A stretch of 64,000 nt of DNA from Geobacteraceae bacterium GWC2_53_11. Its GTDB lineage: Bacteria; Desulfobacterota; Desulfuromonadia; Geobacterales; Pseudopelobacteraceae. The notes below the pieces were generated by a model. The model worked only from the letters and a program-made list of their open reading frames with translations, did not search any database and had not been told where the DNA came from. The position numbers and the translations under genes are program-made. Shown piece by piece: positions 26,184-36,960 of the stretch. The DNA is taken from contig MGZJ01000036.1 of NCBI GenBank assembly GCA_001802645.1, positions 115,880 through 179,879 of the forward strand, given 5' to 3'. The stretch's first letter is position 1, and every line of letters begins with the position of its first letter.

Positions 26184-28202
26184 TTATTTTTTTACAAAAG
26201 CAGCGATCTTCTCCGCAACCTGCGGAGTGGTAAACCCGAACTGCTCGGCAAGAACCTTGTCGGGTGCGGATGCACCAAAATGTTCTATGCCGATAAACAG
26301 GCCGTCGCAACCGGTCAGGCGCCCCCATGGCTCCCCGCGTCCCGCTTCAAAAGCAACACGCGGCACACCGGCAGGAAGAGTCTGGTTCCGGTACTCTGCC
26401 GTTTGGGCCAGGAATGTTTCCAGACAGGGAACCGAAACAAGGCGGGCCTTAATGCCCTGCGCAGCGAGAAGTACTATCGCCTCTGCCGCTATATGAACTT
26501 CAGAGCCGCTCGCCATAATGACCACGTCAGGCGCACCATCTGGGGAGGAAATGACATATCCACCCTTAAGCGCGTCATCGGGAGTAAACGCAGCTGTCCG
26601 GGCAATTACCGGCAGCTTCTGGCGCGTCAGGATCAAGGCGGTAGGCCCGTTGTACTGGAGGGCAGCCTGCCAGGCCAGCGCGGTTTCAACACCATCGGCG
26701 GGGCGGATAACCTGAAGACCTGGGATCAGGCGCAGTGACGCAACATGTTCGATCGGCTGGTGGGTCGGGCCGTCCTCACCGACGAAGAAGGAGTCATGCG
26801 TAAAGATATAAATCGACTGCAGCTTCATCAGCGCTGAAAGGCGTACCGCCGGACGGCAGTAGTCGGCAAAAACCAGGAATGTCGCGCCGTACGGGATAAA
26901 GCAGCCGTAGAGGGCCATGCCGTTGACAACCGCCCCCATGGCATGTTCGCGGATTCCGAAATGCAGGTTGCGGCCGGCAAAACTGTCGGCCTGGACTGAA
27001 GCAGCCCCCTTGATGTCGCTGTTGTTGGACGGCGACAGGTCGGCGGAACCACCAACAACCGACGGAATCAATGCTGCCACTTTTTGGAGAACGGCCCCTG
27101 AAAGCGCCCTGGTGGCACCATCTTTATCGGCAACTGCGGCAAGCAGTTCTTCGGTCAGGTTTGCCGGCAGATGCTTGTGCCACATTTCATCCCACAGTTT
27201 TGCCTTTTCCGGATTGGCGGCGTGCCATGATGCAAAACCGCGCTGCCAGGAGGCATGGCGCTGTTTCACCTCTTCGACCCGTTGCTGACAGGTTTCACGC
27301 ACATCCTGGGGAATTTCGAACGGTGGAGCATCCCAGCCAAGGTTGGCGCGTGTGGCAGCGATTTCGTCCTTGCCGAGCGGCGAGCCGTGTGCGCCTGATG
27401 TCCCCTGGCACTTGGGACTGCCGAAGGCAATGTGGGTAGTAGCAATGATGATCGAGGGCTTGCCTGTTTCGGCTTTCGCAGCGGCAATGGCAGCAATGAT
27501 CTGGTCGTTGTTGTGACCGTCCACCTTCTGAACATGCCAGCCGCTGGCAATAAAACGCCCTTCCACATCTTCGGACCAGGCGAGATCTGTTTTCCCTTCG
27601 ATGGTGATGCTGTTGCTGTCATAAATGTAGATCAGGTTGCCCAGCTTGAGGTGCCCCGCCAGAGCAGCAGCTTCGTAGCTGATCCCTTCCTGAAGGCAGC
27701 CGTCGCCAAGCAGCGCATACACATGGTGGTTGATCGGCTTGAAATCGGATGTATTGAAACGCTCGGCAGCCATTTTAGAAGCAATCGCCATACCGACGCC
27801 GTTTGCGAAGCCCTGGCCGAGCGGTCCGGTGGTTACTTCAACTCCGACCGTGTGGCCGAACTCGGGATGTCCGGGAGTTTTGCTCCCCCACTGACGGAAG
27901 TTCTTGATTTCGTCCATGGAAAGGTCGAAACCGAAAAGGTGCAGGAGCGAATACAGCAGCATGGAACCATGACCGGCGGAGAGAACGAAACGATCCCGGT
28001 TGGGCCAGCGCGGATCTTCCGGATTGAATTCGAGAAAATTGCCCCACAAAGCTACGGCACAGTCTGCAGCTCCCATAGGAAGGCCGGGATGACCTGAGTT
28101 AGCCCTGTCTACTGCCTCGGCGGAGAGGATACGAATAGCATCGGCGCAACGCCGGGCCTTGTCTGCGGGGATCATGATGTGGTGCATGGAAGTTCCTTTC
28201 AT
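26184..28202 (-). CDS. tkt: Transketolase
   Basis: [59 protein letters not shown]. Confidence 0.95.
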   Translation of the reverse strand: MKGTSMHHIMIPADKARRCADAIRILSAEAVDRANSGHPGLPMGAADCAVALWGNFLEFNPEDPRWPNRDRFVLSAGHGSMLLYSLLHLFGFDLSMDEIKNFRQWGSKTPGHPEFGHTVGVEVTTGPLGQGFANGVGMAIASKMAAERFNTSDFKPINHHVYALLGDGCLQEGISYEAAALAGHLKLGNLIYIYDSNSITIEGKTDLAWSEDVEGRFIASGWHVQKVDGHNNDQIIAAIAAAKAETGKPSIIIATTHIAFGSPKCQGTSGAHGSPLGKDEIAATRANLGWDAPPFEIPQDVRETCQQRVEEVKQRHASWQRGFASWHAANPEKAKLWDEMWHKHLPANLTEELLAAVADKDGATRALSGAVLQKVAALIPSVVGGSADLSPSNNSDIKGAASVQADSFAGRNLHFGIREHAMGAVVNGMALYGCFIPYGATFLVFADYCRPAVRLSALMKLQSIYIFTHDSFFVGEDGPTHQPIEHVASLRLIPGLQVIRPADGVETALAWQAALQYNGPTALILTRQKLPVIARTAAFTPDDALKGGYVISSPDGAPDVVIMASGSEVHIAAEAIVLLAAQGIKARLVSVPCLETFLAQTAEYRNQTLPAGVPRVAFEAGRGEPWGRLTGCDGLFIGIEHFGASAPDKVLAEQFGFTTPQVAEKIAAFVKK

Positions 28203-28207
28203 CTGCG

Positions 28208-29263
28208 TTATGTAAAATGGTTAAAACCTTCGGCTTGGGAATTAAACGGGGTACCATCCGGATTAACGACCGTCACTTCCGGAGAGCTTGTTACTATACC
28301 AATACGTGTCACCGCAATGCCACACTTTTTCATACATTCAGCAACTTTTTCACGCATGGCAGGCCGGGCGGTGAAGCAGAGTTCATAGTCTTCACCTCCG
28401 CAGAGCGCCATGCGGCAAACGGTGGCACTGTCCGCAGACATATGCTTGCGAAAAGCAGGCGAGAGCGGAAGATCGGCGAGGTTAAGACAGCCTCCCACAG
28501 ACGACAAGTCGGCAATATGACCGTAATCAGCCAGAACGCCATCGCTGACATCGATCATGGCGGTGGCAAGACAGGCTTCGGTGAGTGCCAGAGCAGCGGA
28601 GACCCGGGGCGAGGGATCGAGCAGGCGGTGGAGCAGATCTTCGGAAACCGTTTCGCCTTTTTCAAGCATATTCAGCGCCAGCGCCGCATCACCAAGCGTG
28701 CCGGTTACCCAGATGTCGTCATCCGGCTTCGCCCCGGAACGTCGCAGGATACGGGACGGCGACTGTTCGCCCATGATGGTTACTGAAATGGCCAGTCCGG
28801 AGCGCGACGAGCAGGTATCGCCGCCGATCAGCGCGACCCGGTGCTCTGTTGCCATCGCAAGAAAACCGCGCACGAAATCATCAATAAATGCCAGGGGGAG
28901 AGCCGGGGGTAGCGCCAGGGAAAGGAGCGCCCAGCGCGGAATTCCCCCCATGGCGGCAATATCGGAAATGCTGACGGCCAGCGACTTGCGCCCCAGTAGC
29001 AGGGGGTCATGCCAGGAACGCCTGAAGTGCACATCCTCCAGCAGCATATCGGTAGATGTCAGCAACTGCATTCCGGGCGAAAGTGCCGTCACCGAAGCAT
29101 CATCGCCAATACCGGTAATGACATTCTCATACGAAGGAACGCAGGTTGAAATGCGGGAGATGAGGCCGAATTCACCGATTTTCGCAAGTGTTGGGGCAGA
29201 TGATGGGGTCACGATTTGATCAACTCTGTCTATCACCGGAGGAAGTAATCGTTCGGGGTGCAA
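28208..29263 (-). CDS. thiL: Thiamine-phosphate kinase
   Basis: [40 protein letters not shown]. Confidence 0.9.
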   Translation of the reverse strand: MHPERLLPPVIDRVDQIVTPSSAPTLAKIGEFGLISRISTCVPSYENVITGIGDDASVTALSPGMQLLTSTDMLLEDVHFRRSWHDPLLLGRKSLAVSISDIAAMGGIPRWALLSLALPPALPLAFIDDFVRGFLAMATEHRVALIGGDTCSSRSGLAISVTIMGEQSPSRILRRSGAKPDDDIWVTGTLGDAALALNMLEKGETVSEDLLHRLLDPSPRVSAALALTEACLATAMIDVSDGVLADYGHIADLSSVGGCLNLADLPLSPAFRKHMSADSATVCRMALCGGEDYELCFTARPAMREKVAECMKKCGIAVTRIGIVTSSPEVTVVNPDGTPFNSQAEGFNHFT

Positions 29264-29420
29264 ACCAATCCGGAACTGGCACGCATTGTAGCGTATCAGA
29301 CTTTAATGGCAAGCAAAAACCATTGCGGATGTTAAACGAAATAATGTTGCAACGACCGTGGCGATATGCTAATTTTTGCGAGTTTATATATGCTTAGACA
29401 CTACACAAAAGGAGCTTTAC

Positions 29421-30371
29421 GTGAAACTCATTACCACTACCAAACTGTTTACGGCCACCCTCTGCGTGGCAGCACTTGTCGGATGCCAGGGCGGTTCAAC
29501 TACCGGCGGAACTTCTGATGCAAAAAAAGAGGGAAAAGTTCTTGCCGAAGTCAATAGCGGCTCCATTACAACCGGTGACTTTGACCGCGAACTGAAGAAT
29601 CTTCCCGAATACCTGAAAGCAATGGCAGACACCCCGCAGGGGCGCAAGGAAATGCTGGACACCATGGTCATTCGTGAGCTGATTCTCCAGCAGGCAGCCA
29701 AAGACGGCCTCGACAAGGGCGCTGAAATTGAAGACAAGCTGAAAGATCTCAAAAAACGCCTGATCGTCGAATCATTCCTCAAGAAAAAGGTTGAGACGGA
29801 GTCCAAGGTATCTGATGAAGATATGAAAAAGTTTTACGAGCAGAACAAGGACAAGTTCAAATCCGGCGATCAGCTTAAGGCCAGCCATATTCTTGTAAAG
29901 ACCGAAAAAGAAGCCAAGGATATCCTGGCCCAGATCAAAGCCGGCGGCAGCTTCGAGGAACTGGCCAAGAAGAGTTCCGTTGACTCCTCCGCCGCCAAGG
30001 GTGGCGACCTCGGCTGGTTCGGCAAAGGGAGCATGGTTCCTGCATTTGAGAAAGCCGCTCTTGCCCTTAAGGAAGGACAGATTTCCGACGTTGTCAAATC
30101 GGATTTTGGCTTCCACATTATCAAGCTGACCGGTAAACGCGCCGCCGGCGTGCGTCCTTTCGAAGAAGTCAAGGAGCAGATCAAAGGCGCGATCATGCCG
30201 TCAAAGCAGCAGGAAATCTTCCAGAAAATCAAGGAAGACCTGAAGAAAACTGCTAAGATAACCGTCAAGGAAGATGTCCTGAACTCCATGGGCGGAACAA
30301 AAGATGAGCCGAAAGCAGAAGAGAAAAAAGCTGTCGAGGCTCCAAAGCCGGTTGTTCCTGAAAAGAAATAG
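29421..30371 (+). CDS. Peptidylprolyl isomerase, parvulin-type lipoprotein
   Basis: Lipobox VGCQ; KASHILVKTEKEAKDIL ... GGDLGWFGKGSMVPAFEKAAL. Confidence 0.9.
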   Translation: MKLITTTKLFTATLCVAALVGCQGGSTTGGTSDAKKEGKVLAEVNSGSITTGDFDRELKNLPEYLKAMADTPQGRKEMLDTMVIRELILQQAAKDGLDKGAEIEDKLKDLKKRLIVESFLKKKVETESKVSDEDMKKFYEQNKDKFKSGDQLKASHILVKTEKEAKDILAQIKAGGSFEELAKKSSVDSSAAKGGDLGWFGKGSMVPAFEKAALALKEGQISDVVKSDFGFHIIKLTGKRAAGVRPFEEVKEQIKGAIMPSKQQEIFQKIKEDLKKTAKITVKEDVLNSMGGTKDEPKAEEKKAVEAPKPVVPEKK

Positions 30372-30397
30372 CGGCACCTGACATGCTCTGAACAGAC

Positions 30398-30435
30398 AAA
30401 ACCGGAAGCGAGGGAGTGATCCCCCTTCCGGTTTT
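30398..30435 (+). terminator. Hairpin AAAACCGGAAG...CTTCCGGTTTT between two PPIase genes
   Basis: Perfect 11-bp arms. Confidence 0.75.
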
Positions 30436-30464
30436 GACATCTAAACGAAGAAAAGGGTTTCCTT

Positions 30465-31538
30465 ATGAAGCAGCGTATTTTGAAAGCAGCAACAGCCGCA
30501 CTGGCGCTTCTTATTGCAGGAGGATGTGCCAGCAACGACGTTGCCGTATCCAAGGAACCGGCGGCAGCAACACTGAAAGCTGATGCGGCAACCCTTTCTC
30601 CGGATGAACTGAAAAAACCGAAGAACGTGACCAACGCTATTATTGCCATTGTCAACGACGACATAATCACCCAGTATGATGTTAACCTGGCAGCAGTCCC
30701 GGTTATCAAGGATGCGGAGAAGAAAGGAGCTGTGAATGACGCAGCCCGAAGCGCGATTCGCCGTAGCGTCCTTGATCGTCTGGTTGAAAAGAAGCTGACC
30801 GAGCAGAAAATCCGGGAGTTGGGTATCCGGGTGTCGGAAGAAGAAATTCGTCAAGCAATCGATGATGTACGCAAACAGAACAACATCCCGTCGCAAGAGG
30901 CTCTGGAAACGGCTCTGGCCGGCCAGGGGCTTTCTTTTGATCAGTATCGGGCCCAGCTTCAGGAACAGATTGAAAAGCTGAAACTGATCAGTATGGAAGT
31001 CCGGGCCAAGGTCCAGGTAGGTGAGACGGAGATGCGTGAATACTACACCGCCAACCTGGCAAAATATACCGAAGAGGACAGCTACCGGGCACGGCACATA
31101 TTCTTCAAGACCGGCGAGAAAGCATCCCCTGCGGAGATACAGAAATCAAAGGCCACTGCGCTTGCCGTTCTGGCCGATGCCAAGACGGGTAAAGACTTTG
31201 CCGAACTGGCAAAAAAGTTCTCTGAAGATCCGGCCGCCCGCAAGGATGGCGGCGATTTGGGGAGCTTTAAAAAAGGCGATATGCAGCCGGAACTGGAGAA
31301 GACGATCTTCTCTCTGAAGCCGGGTGAGATCAGCGATCTGGTATCAACCCCCATCGGTTTTCACATCATCAAACTTGAAGCACGGGTGACCGGCGTCACC
31401 AAGCCCTTTGAAAATGTCAAGGCAGAGATAGAGGAACTTATTTACCGCAAGAAATCGGAAGAGCGCTTCAGCCAATGGGCCAAGGATCTGCGGGGCAAAG
31501 CCAGTGTCGAGATCAAGGAACTGGACGGACTTCTGTAA
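30465..31538 (+). CDS. SurA/parvulin-like peptidylprolyl isomerase, lipoprotein
   Basis: Lipobox GGCA; NAIIAIVNDDIITQYDV (SurA N-domain), RARHIFFKTG...GGDLGSFKKGDM. Confidence 0.9.
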   Translation: MKQRILKAATAALALLIAGGCASNDVAVSKEPAAATLKADAATLSPDELKKPKNVTNAIIAIVNDDIITQYDVNLAAVPVIKDAEKKGAVNDAARSAIRRSVLDRLVEKKLTEQKIRELGIRVSEEEIRQAIDDVRKQNNIPSQEALETALAGQGLSFDQYRAQLQEQIEKLKLISMEVRAKVQVGETEMREYYTANLAKYTEEDSYRARHIFFKTGEKASPAEIQKSKATALAVLADAKTGKDFAELAKKFSEDPAARKDGGDLGSFKKGDMQPELEKTIFSLKPGEISDLVSTPIGFHIIKLEARVTGVTKPFENVKAEIEELIYRKKSEERFSQWAKDLRGKASVEIKELDGLL

Positions 31539-31571
31539 TCTGACGCCTGCTTTGTATTCCAAACGAAACAG

Positions 31572-31606
31572 AAACAGCCGCGCCTGATATCAGGTCGCGG
31601 CTGTTT
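31572..31606 (+). terminator. Hairpin AAACAGCCGCG...CGCGGCTGTTT
   Basis: Perfect 11-bp arms, inner CCTGATATCAGG palindrome. Confidence 0.75.
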
Positions 31607-31633
31607 GGTTTCCATGCGTGTTGTACCTCCGTG

Positions 31634-32374
31634 TTACTCTTTACGCCGCAGGCATCCCAGGAACTCCTCGCACGTAAGCTGTTTCTTTCTGACCAGATGA
31701 GCGATCTCTCTGCTCATGGCAAGCTTTTCTCCATCCTTCATGCCATCTTTCAGCAGCACAAACAGAGGGGTATTACTGCTGTACGGGTCCAGGCGAAGTC
31801 GCTCCTGCAGCTCGAATGCCGACATATCCGACAACATCTGGGTGGCAAACACAAGATAAACCGGGTGGATGGAGGCAAGAGCCAGTGCCTCCTTGCCGGT
31901 ATACCCCTTGACGATTTCAAAACCGAAAGACTCAACCGCCTTGGCAAGTTTCTCTTCTCCGGTTCGCGATACCACCATTGCCTGAAGATCCCAGGTTTCT
32001 GTTTCTTCCGTCAGGCCATAGACCGCCAGACGATTTTGGAGATACTGCTCATCAATCGGCAGGGCAAAAAATCCGGCCACCGGAAAGACACCGCCTATTT
32101 TCCCCTTTTCACTGAGAAACACCGGCAACACAGGGATATTACGGGTAGCAGGAGATGTTTTTATCCTCAGCAGCGTTCCCCAGCCATCGTCGGAAAACGG
32201 CGAAATATCCAGCACGATCCCCAACGGTCTCCCGGCCTCAAGATTTTCATACTGCTCCAACCGGCACACATAGCCACCTGCTTCCAGATACGAGGAAAGA
32301 GTCTCTTCCCGTCCGCTTCCCGGCTTTATACCCAACATCCAGAGTTCCCTGCGCGGTTCGGTATTTTCTGCCAT
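31634..32374 (-). CDS. Receiver-like/pseudo-receiver protein, possibly two divergent REC domains
   Basis: GIVLDISPFSDDGWGTLLRIKTSPATRNIPVLPVF; second half similar layout. Confidence 0.5.
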   Translation of the reverse strand: MAENTEPRRELWMLGIKPGSGREETLSSYLEAGGYVCRLEQYENLEAGRPLGIVLDISPFSDDGWGTLLRIKTSPATRNIPVLPVFLSEKGKIGGVFPVAGFFALPIDEQYLQNRLAVYGLTEETETWDLQAMVVSRTGEEKLAKAVESFGFEIVKGYTGKEALALASIHPVYLVFATQMLSDMSAFELQERLRLDPYSSNTPLFVLLKDGMKDGEKLAMSREIAHLVRKKQLTCEEFLGCLRRKE

Positions 32375-32453
32375 AACTGCTCCTGTTATCAACCGACTTT
32401 GACTGACTAAAATGCTCTCATACCAGAAATCACGGTTAAAAACCAGATATTCC

Positions 32454-33932
32454 TTACCGCTGTTCCGTTGAATACAGCTCAAGAACACGCTCGATGATGT
32501 TGGTCGTAGACTTGCCGTCCACGAACGTAATCAACTCGACTCTCCCGCCGTACGATTCGACAATTTCGCGGCCAACCACGCCATCCAGTGAGTAATCGCC
32601 CCCCTTGGCCAGAATATGCGGTTTAAGGGCAGTTATCAGTTCCAGCGGAGTGTCTTCATCAAAGATAACCACATAATCAATGCAATCAAGGGCCGCCAGA
32701 AGATGGGCCCGCTCATCCTGGTCGATCAGCGGCCTCTTCGCCCCTTTCAGACGACGTACCGAGGCATCGCTGTTAAGCCCCAGCACTAGAAGATCGCCGA
32801 GACTGCGCGCTTTTTGCAGATACTTCACATGACCGAAGTGCAGCAAATCAAAGCAGCCGTTGGTAAACACAATCCGTTTGCCCCTGTTTCGTTCGGCGGC
32901 TATCAGCGGTGAAAGCACTTCAATACTTTTTATTTTTGCATGACTGTCCTTGTGGGACAACGAGACGGCATCGATAATTTCCTGCGGGGTAACGATGGAA
33001 GTTCCCAGCTTGCCCACGGCAATGCCGGCAGCAACATTGGCCAGACGGGCCGCTTCCGCCATGCTAAAGCCGGAGGCAATACCAACCGCCAGCGCCGCCA
33101 GCACCGTATCACCGGCACCCGAGACATCAAACACCTCACGGGCGACAGTAGGAATATTGACGACGTCCCCACCTTGAGTAAAGAGCGACATCCCTTCTTC
33201 ACTGCGGGTAATCAGCAGATGCTGCAACCCGGCCGTACACATGATGGCACCGGCAGCCTGTGCCAGAGTTGCAGCATCGGTGATGGCAACTCCCGAGGCG
33301 GCTTCAGCCTCCTTGCGGTTTGGCGTCAGCAGCGTTGCCCCGGCATAGCGGGTGTAGTCAGTTCCCTTCGGATCGCCCAGCACCGGTATGCCTGCCACCG
33401 CCGCTTCAGCAACAGCCGAGGCGATCACCGCCGGTGTCAGCACCCCCTTGTTGTAATCGGAAAGGACTATAACCGAATACTCCCGGGCATGGCCGGCGAT
33501 CCAGCCACACAGCTGCTGTTCCACGTTTTCCGGCAAGGCATCCCGTGACTCACGGTCAATTCGGACAATCTGCTGATGTGCGGCAACAACTCTGGTTTTT
33601 CGGCTGGTGCGGCGCTCCGGGTCCTGAAAAACCGCGCTGGTATCTATCTGATGGTGACTGAACTGCCCCAGCAGTTCCCGGCCGTTCTGGTCATCACCGA
33701 CAACGGAACAGACCGACACCTGTGCGCCGAGCGCGGCCAGATTGTGTACCACGTTGCCGGCTCCCCCCAGACGGAGTTCCTCGCGGATAACATCGACTAC
33801 CTGTACCGGAGCTTCCGGCGAGATACGATCAGCACGCCCCCACAGGTATTCGTCCAGCATCAGGTCGCCGATAACCAGGCAACGGATGGCCCCAATTTTG
33901 GCAAAGAGAGTTTCAACTGTAGTACGGTCCAC
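32454..33932 (-). CDS. hldE: Bifunctional heptose 7-phosphate kinase / heptose 1-phosphate adenylyltransferase
   Basis: VIGDLMLDEYLWG, SGAGDTVLAALAVG, FTNGCFDLLHFGHVKYLQKAR. Confidence 0.93.
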   Translation of the reverse strand: MDRTTVETLFAKIGAIRCLVIGDLMLDEYLWGRADRISPEAPVQVVDVIREELRLGGAGNVVHNLAALGAQVSVCSVVGDDQNGRELLGQFSHHQIDTSAVFQDPERRTSRKTRVVAAHQQIVRIDRESRDALPENVEQQLCGWIAGHAREYSVIVLSDYNKGVLTPAVIASAVAEAAVAGIPVLGDPKGTDYTRYAGATLLTPNRKEAEAASGVAITDAATLAQAAGAIMCTAGLQHLLITRSEEGMSLFTQGGDVVNIPTVAREVFDVSGAGDTVLAALAVGIASGFSMAEAARLANVAAGIAVGKLGTSIVTPQEIIDAVSLSHKDSHAKIKSIEVLSPLIAAERNRGKRIVFTNGCFDLLHFGHVKYLQKARSLGDLLVLGLNSDASVRRLKGAKRPLIDQDERAHLLAALDCIDYVVIFDEDTPLELITALKPHILAKGGDYSLDGVVGREIVESYGGRVELITFVDGKSTTNIIERVLELYSTEQR

Positions 33933-33946
33933 GTGGCCTCCTCTTC

Positions 33947-34516
33947 TCAGGCAAACATTTTCTTTTCAAGCAGATCGCAAACGATATGAATTATGGTGAT
34001 GTGCCCCTCCTGTACCCGAGGGGTGTCAACAGTCGGCACAATCAGCGCAAGATCACAGACGTCCTTGATGCTGCCGCCGTCCTTGCCAAGCAAACCAATC
34101 GTACGGCATCCCTTTTCACGGGCAAGCACCAGCGCCTGCTGCACATTGGGAGAATTGCCGCTGGTCGAGATGCCGACCACAAGGTCACCCGCCACGGCCA
34201 GCGCTTCAATCTGACGGCGAAAGACCATATCAAAGCCATAATCATTACCGATGGCGGTCAAAATGGAGGTATCCGTTGAAAGCGCAATCGCTGGCAAGCC
34301 CCGCCGTTCCATTTTGAAACGCCCGACGATCTCGGCAACAAAATGCTGAGCGTCAGCTGCGGAGCCGCCATTGCCCATCACCAAAAGTTTCCCGCCACGC
34401 GCAAAGGTTTCCGCGAGCAGCGTCACCATGTCGGCAATGCGGGGTGAAAGTTCCTGCTCCATCCGGGTGATAACGTCTCGATGTGCCGATAATTGTGCTG
34501 CTATTTCTGCAATCAT
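33947..34516 (-). CDS. gmhA: Phosphoheptose isomerase
   Basis: GGKLLVMGNGGSAADAQHFVAEIVGRFKMERRGLPAIAL. Confidence 0.92.
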   Translation of the reverse strand: MIAEIAAQLSAHRDVITRMEQELSPRIADMVTLLAETFARGGKLLVMGNGGSAADAQHFVAEIVGRFKMERRGLPAIALSTDTSILTAIGNDYGFDMVFRRQIEALAVAGDLVVGISTSGNSPNVQQALVLAREKGCRTIGLLGKDGGSIKDVCDLALIVPTVDTPRVQEGHITIIHIVCDLLEKKMFA

Positions 34517-34533
34517 GATACTGCCTCCCCTCG

Positions 34534-35607
34534 TTATTCCGAGATTGTCGTGGTATTGGTAAGAATACTGCCGAGCAGCTCTTCCTGCGAAATAGCCGTG
34601 TCGATGCCCGGAAATATCACGCCGCTCACTCCCCGAACGGCAAGCAGATCGGGCGAAGAACTTCGCATGGCGGCAACTTTTCGCTGAAGATCACGTAATG
34701 GCGAGATGAACGACAGGCAGTGCAGCTCAAGGCCGGTATGCAGGCCATTCCACCCCATTTTCCGGAAAACAGCATACTGACGCCGGTGCAGCAGCAGTGT
34801 AAACCGGTGCCCCTGACGGGCGCCATCAAGAAGTGCGGTCACGGTATCCTCAAGAGAAGCGGCGTCCGTCTCTTTGCCGAAATACACGCAATAATGCCGG
34901 GTAACGCCCCAACGCGCCGTATAGGCAGAGCGGCTGAGCTGCTCCATTTCGCTCCTGCGCTGCACCGAACCGAACTGTTGAGCAGTAGAGCAGGACAGAC
35001 AGAGGTTACCGATGATGCAGGTGCGATACCCACGCGCAGCCACCCGCCGGACATACTCTTTCAGGCACCACCCGTTGCCGTCAAGCTGCTCATCAAACAC
35101 ACCGGCCAACATGCGCATTTCACTCCGGAGCAGCAGCGTACTGAAGGAAACCGTACAGCTCTCCATGGTCGTGCACCCCGGAGCCAGTTGCGGCAGAGCA
35201 TGGGCCTCCGCACCGCCAAACAGCGGCGAGACGATCCCGGCTCCGGTACTCTCGGCCGCGCGCACCAGCACATCCAGCCATCCGGCCCGCACAGATACAT
35301 GGGGGCGGACGATGACGGTATAATCGCTGTCGGAACGGGCCAGCCCCACATTAATTGCAGCAACCAGACCGATATTTTTTATGGATTTGATAAACAGCCC
35401 CTGGTCTCCCAGCGACTCGGAGAACTCCTCCAGCATCAATTCCGTCTCACGGCTGCTGCCGTTATCGACAATAATCAGACGCGCTCCGGGAGAGTGGACA
35501 AGGATGTCCGCAAGACAGGCGCGGGTTTCAAAGAGGTTGTTCCAGACTGGGACAAGTATGTCGATAGTTTGGGAATTCATAGCAGGTTTGGGAAGGCTCA
35601 CTATCAC
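34534..35607 (-). CDS. Family 2 glycosyltransferase
   Basis: IDILVPVWNNLFETRACLADI...RLIIVDNGSS. Confidence 0.85.
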   Translation of the reverse strand: MIVSLPKPAMNSQTIDILVPVWNNLFETRACLADILVHSPGARLIIVDNGSSRETELMLEEFSESLGDQGLFIKSIKNIGLVAAINVGLARSDSDYTVIVRPHVSVRAGWLDVLVRAAESTGAGIVSPLFGGAEAHALPQLAPGCTTMESCTVSFSTLLLRSEMRMLAGVFDEQLDGNGWCLKEYVRRVAARGYRTCIIGNLCLSCSTAQQFGSVQRRSEMEQLSRSAYTARWGVTRHYCVYFGKETDAASLEDTVTALLDGARQGHRFTLLLHRRQYAVFRKMGWNGLHTGLELHCLSFISPLRDLQRKVAAMRSSSPDLLAVRGVSGVIFPGIDTAISQEELLGSILTNTTTISE

Positions 35608-35677
35608 AGGGTCACGGAGACCGCGGATAACGTCAAAAGGACGTTTCCATGTTCCCGGTGACCCTGTGGTACTGTAA

Positions 35678-36736
<1,059 letters not shown>

Positions 36737-36891
36737 TCAGTGATCGTTCTACAAGTGGGTAAAATGGCTGAAAAGAATAGCAGAGGAGTGGTGCTAAATG
36801 CAAGGACGAATACAAGAAAGCATGACACCGCCCTGCCGGAAACATCCGATTCCGTTTTTTTACTCCCCATGTCCCGCACCACCCCGATTTC

Positions 36892-36920
36892 TTGACATTC
36901 CGGCTTGATATCTGTAGTTT
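36892..36920 (+). promoter_or_regulatory. Candidate sigma70 promoter, TTGACA-N17-TAGTTT
   Basis: Perfect -35 at 36892-36897, 17-nt spacer, weak -10; upstream of ileS. Confidence 0.45.
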
Positions 36921-36960
36921 AGTTCAGTTTTAACGAATCAGAAACGGAGAGCGCATCACT

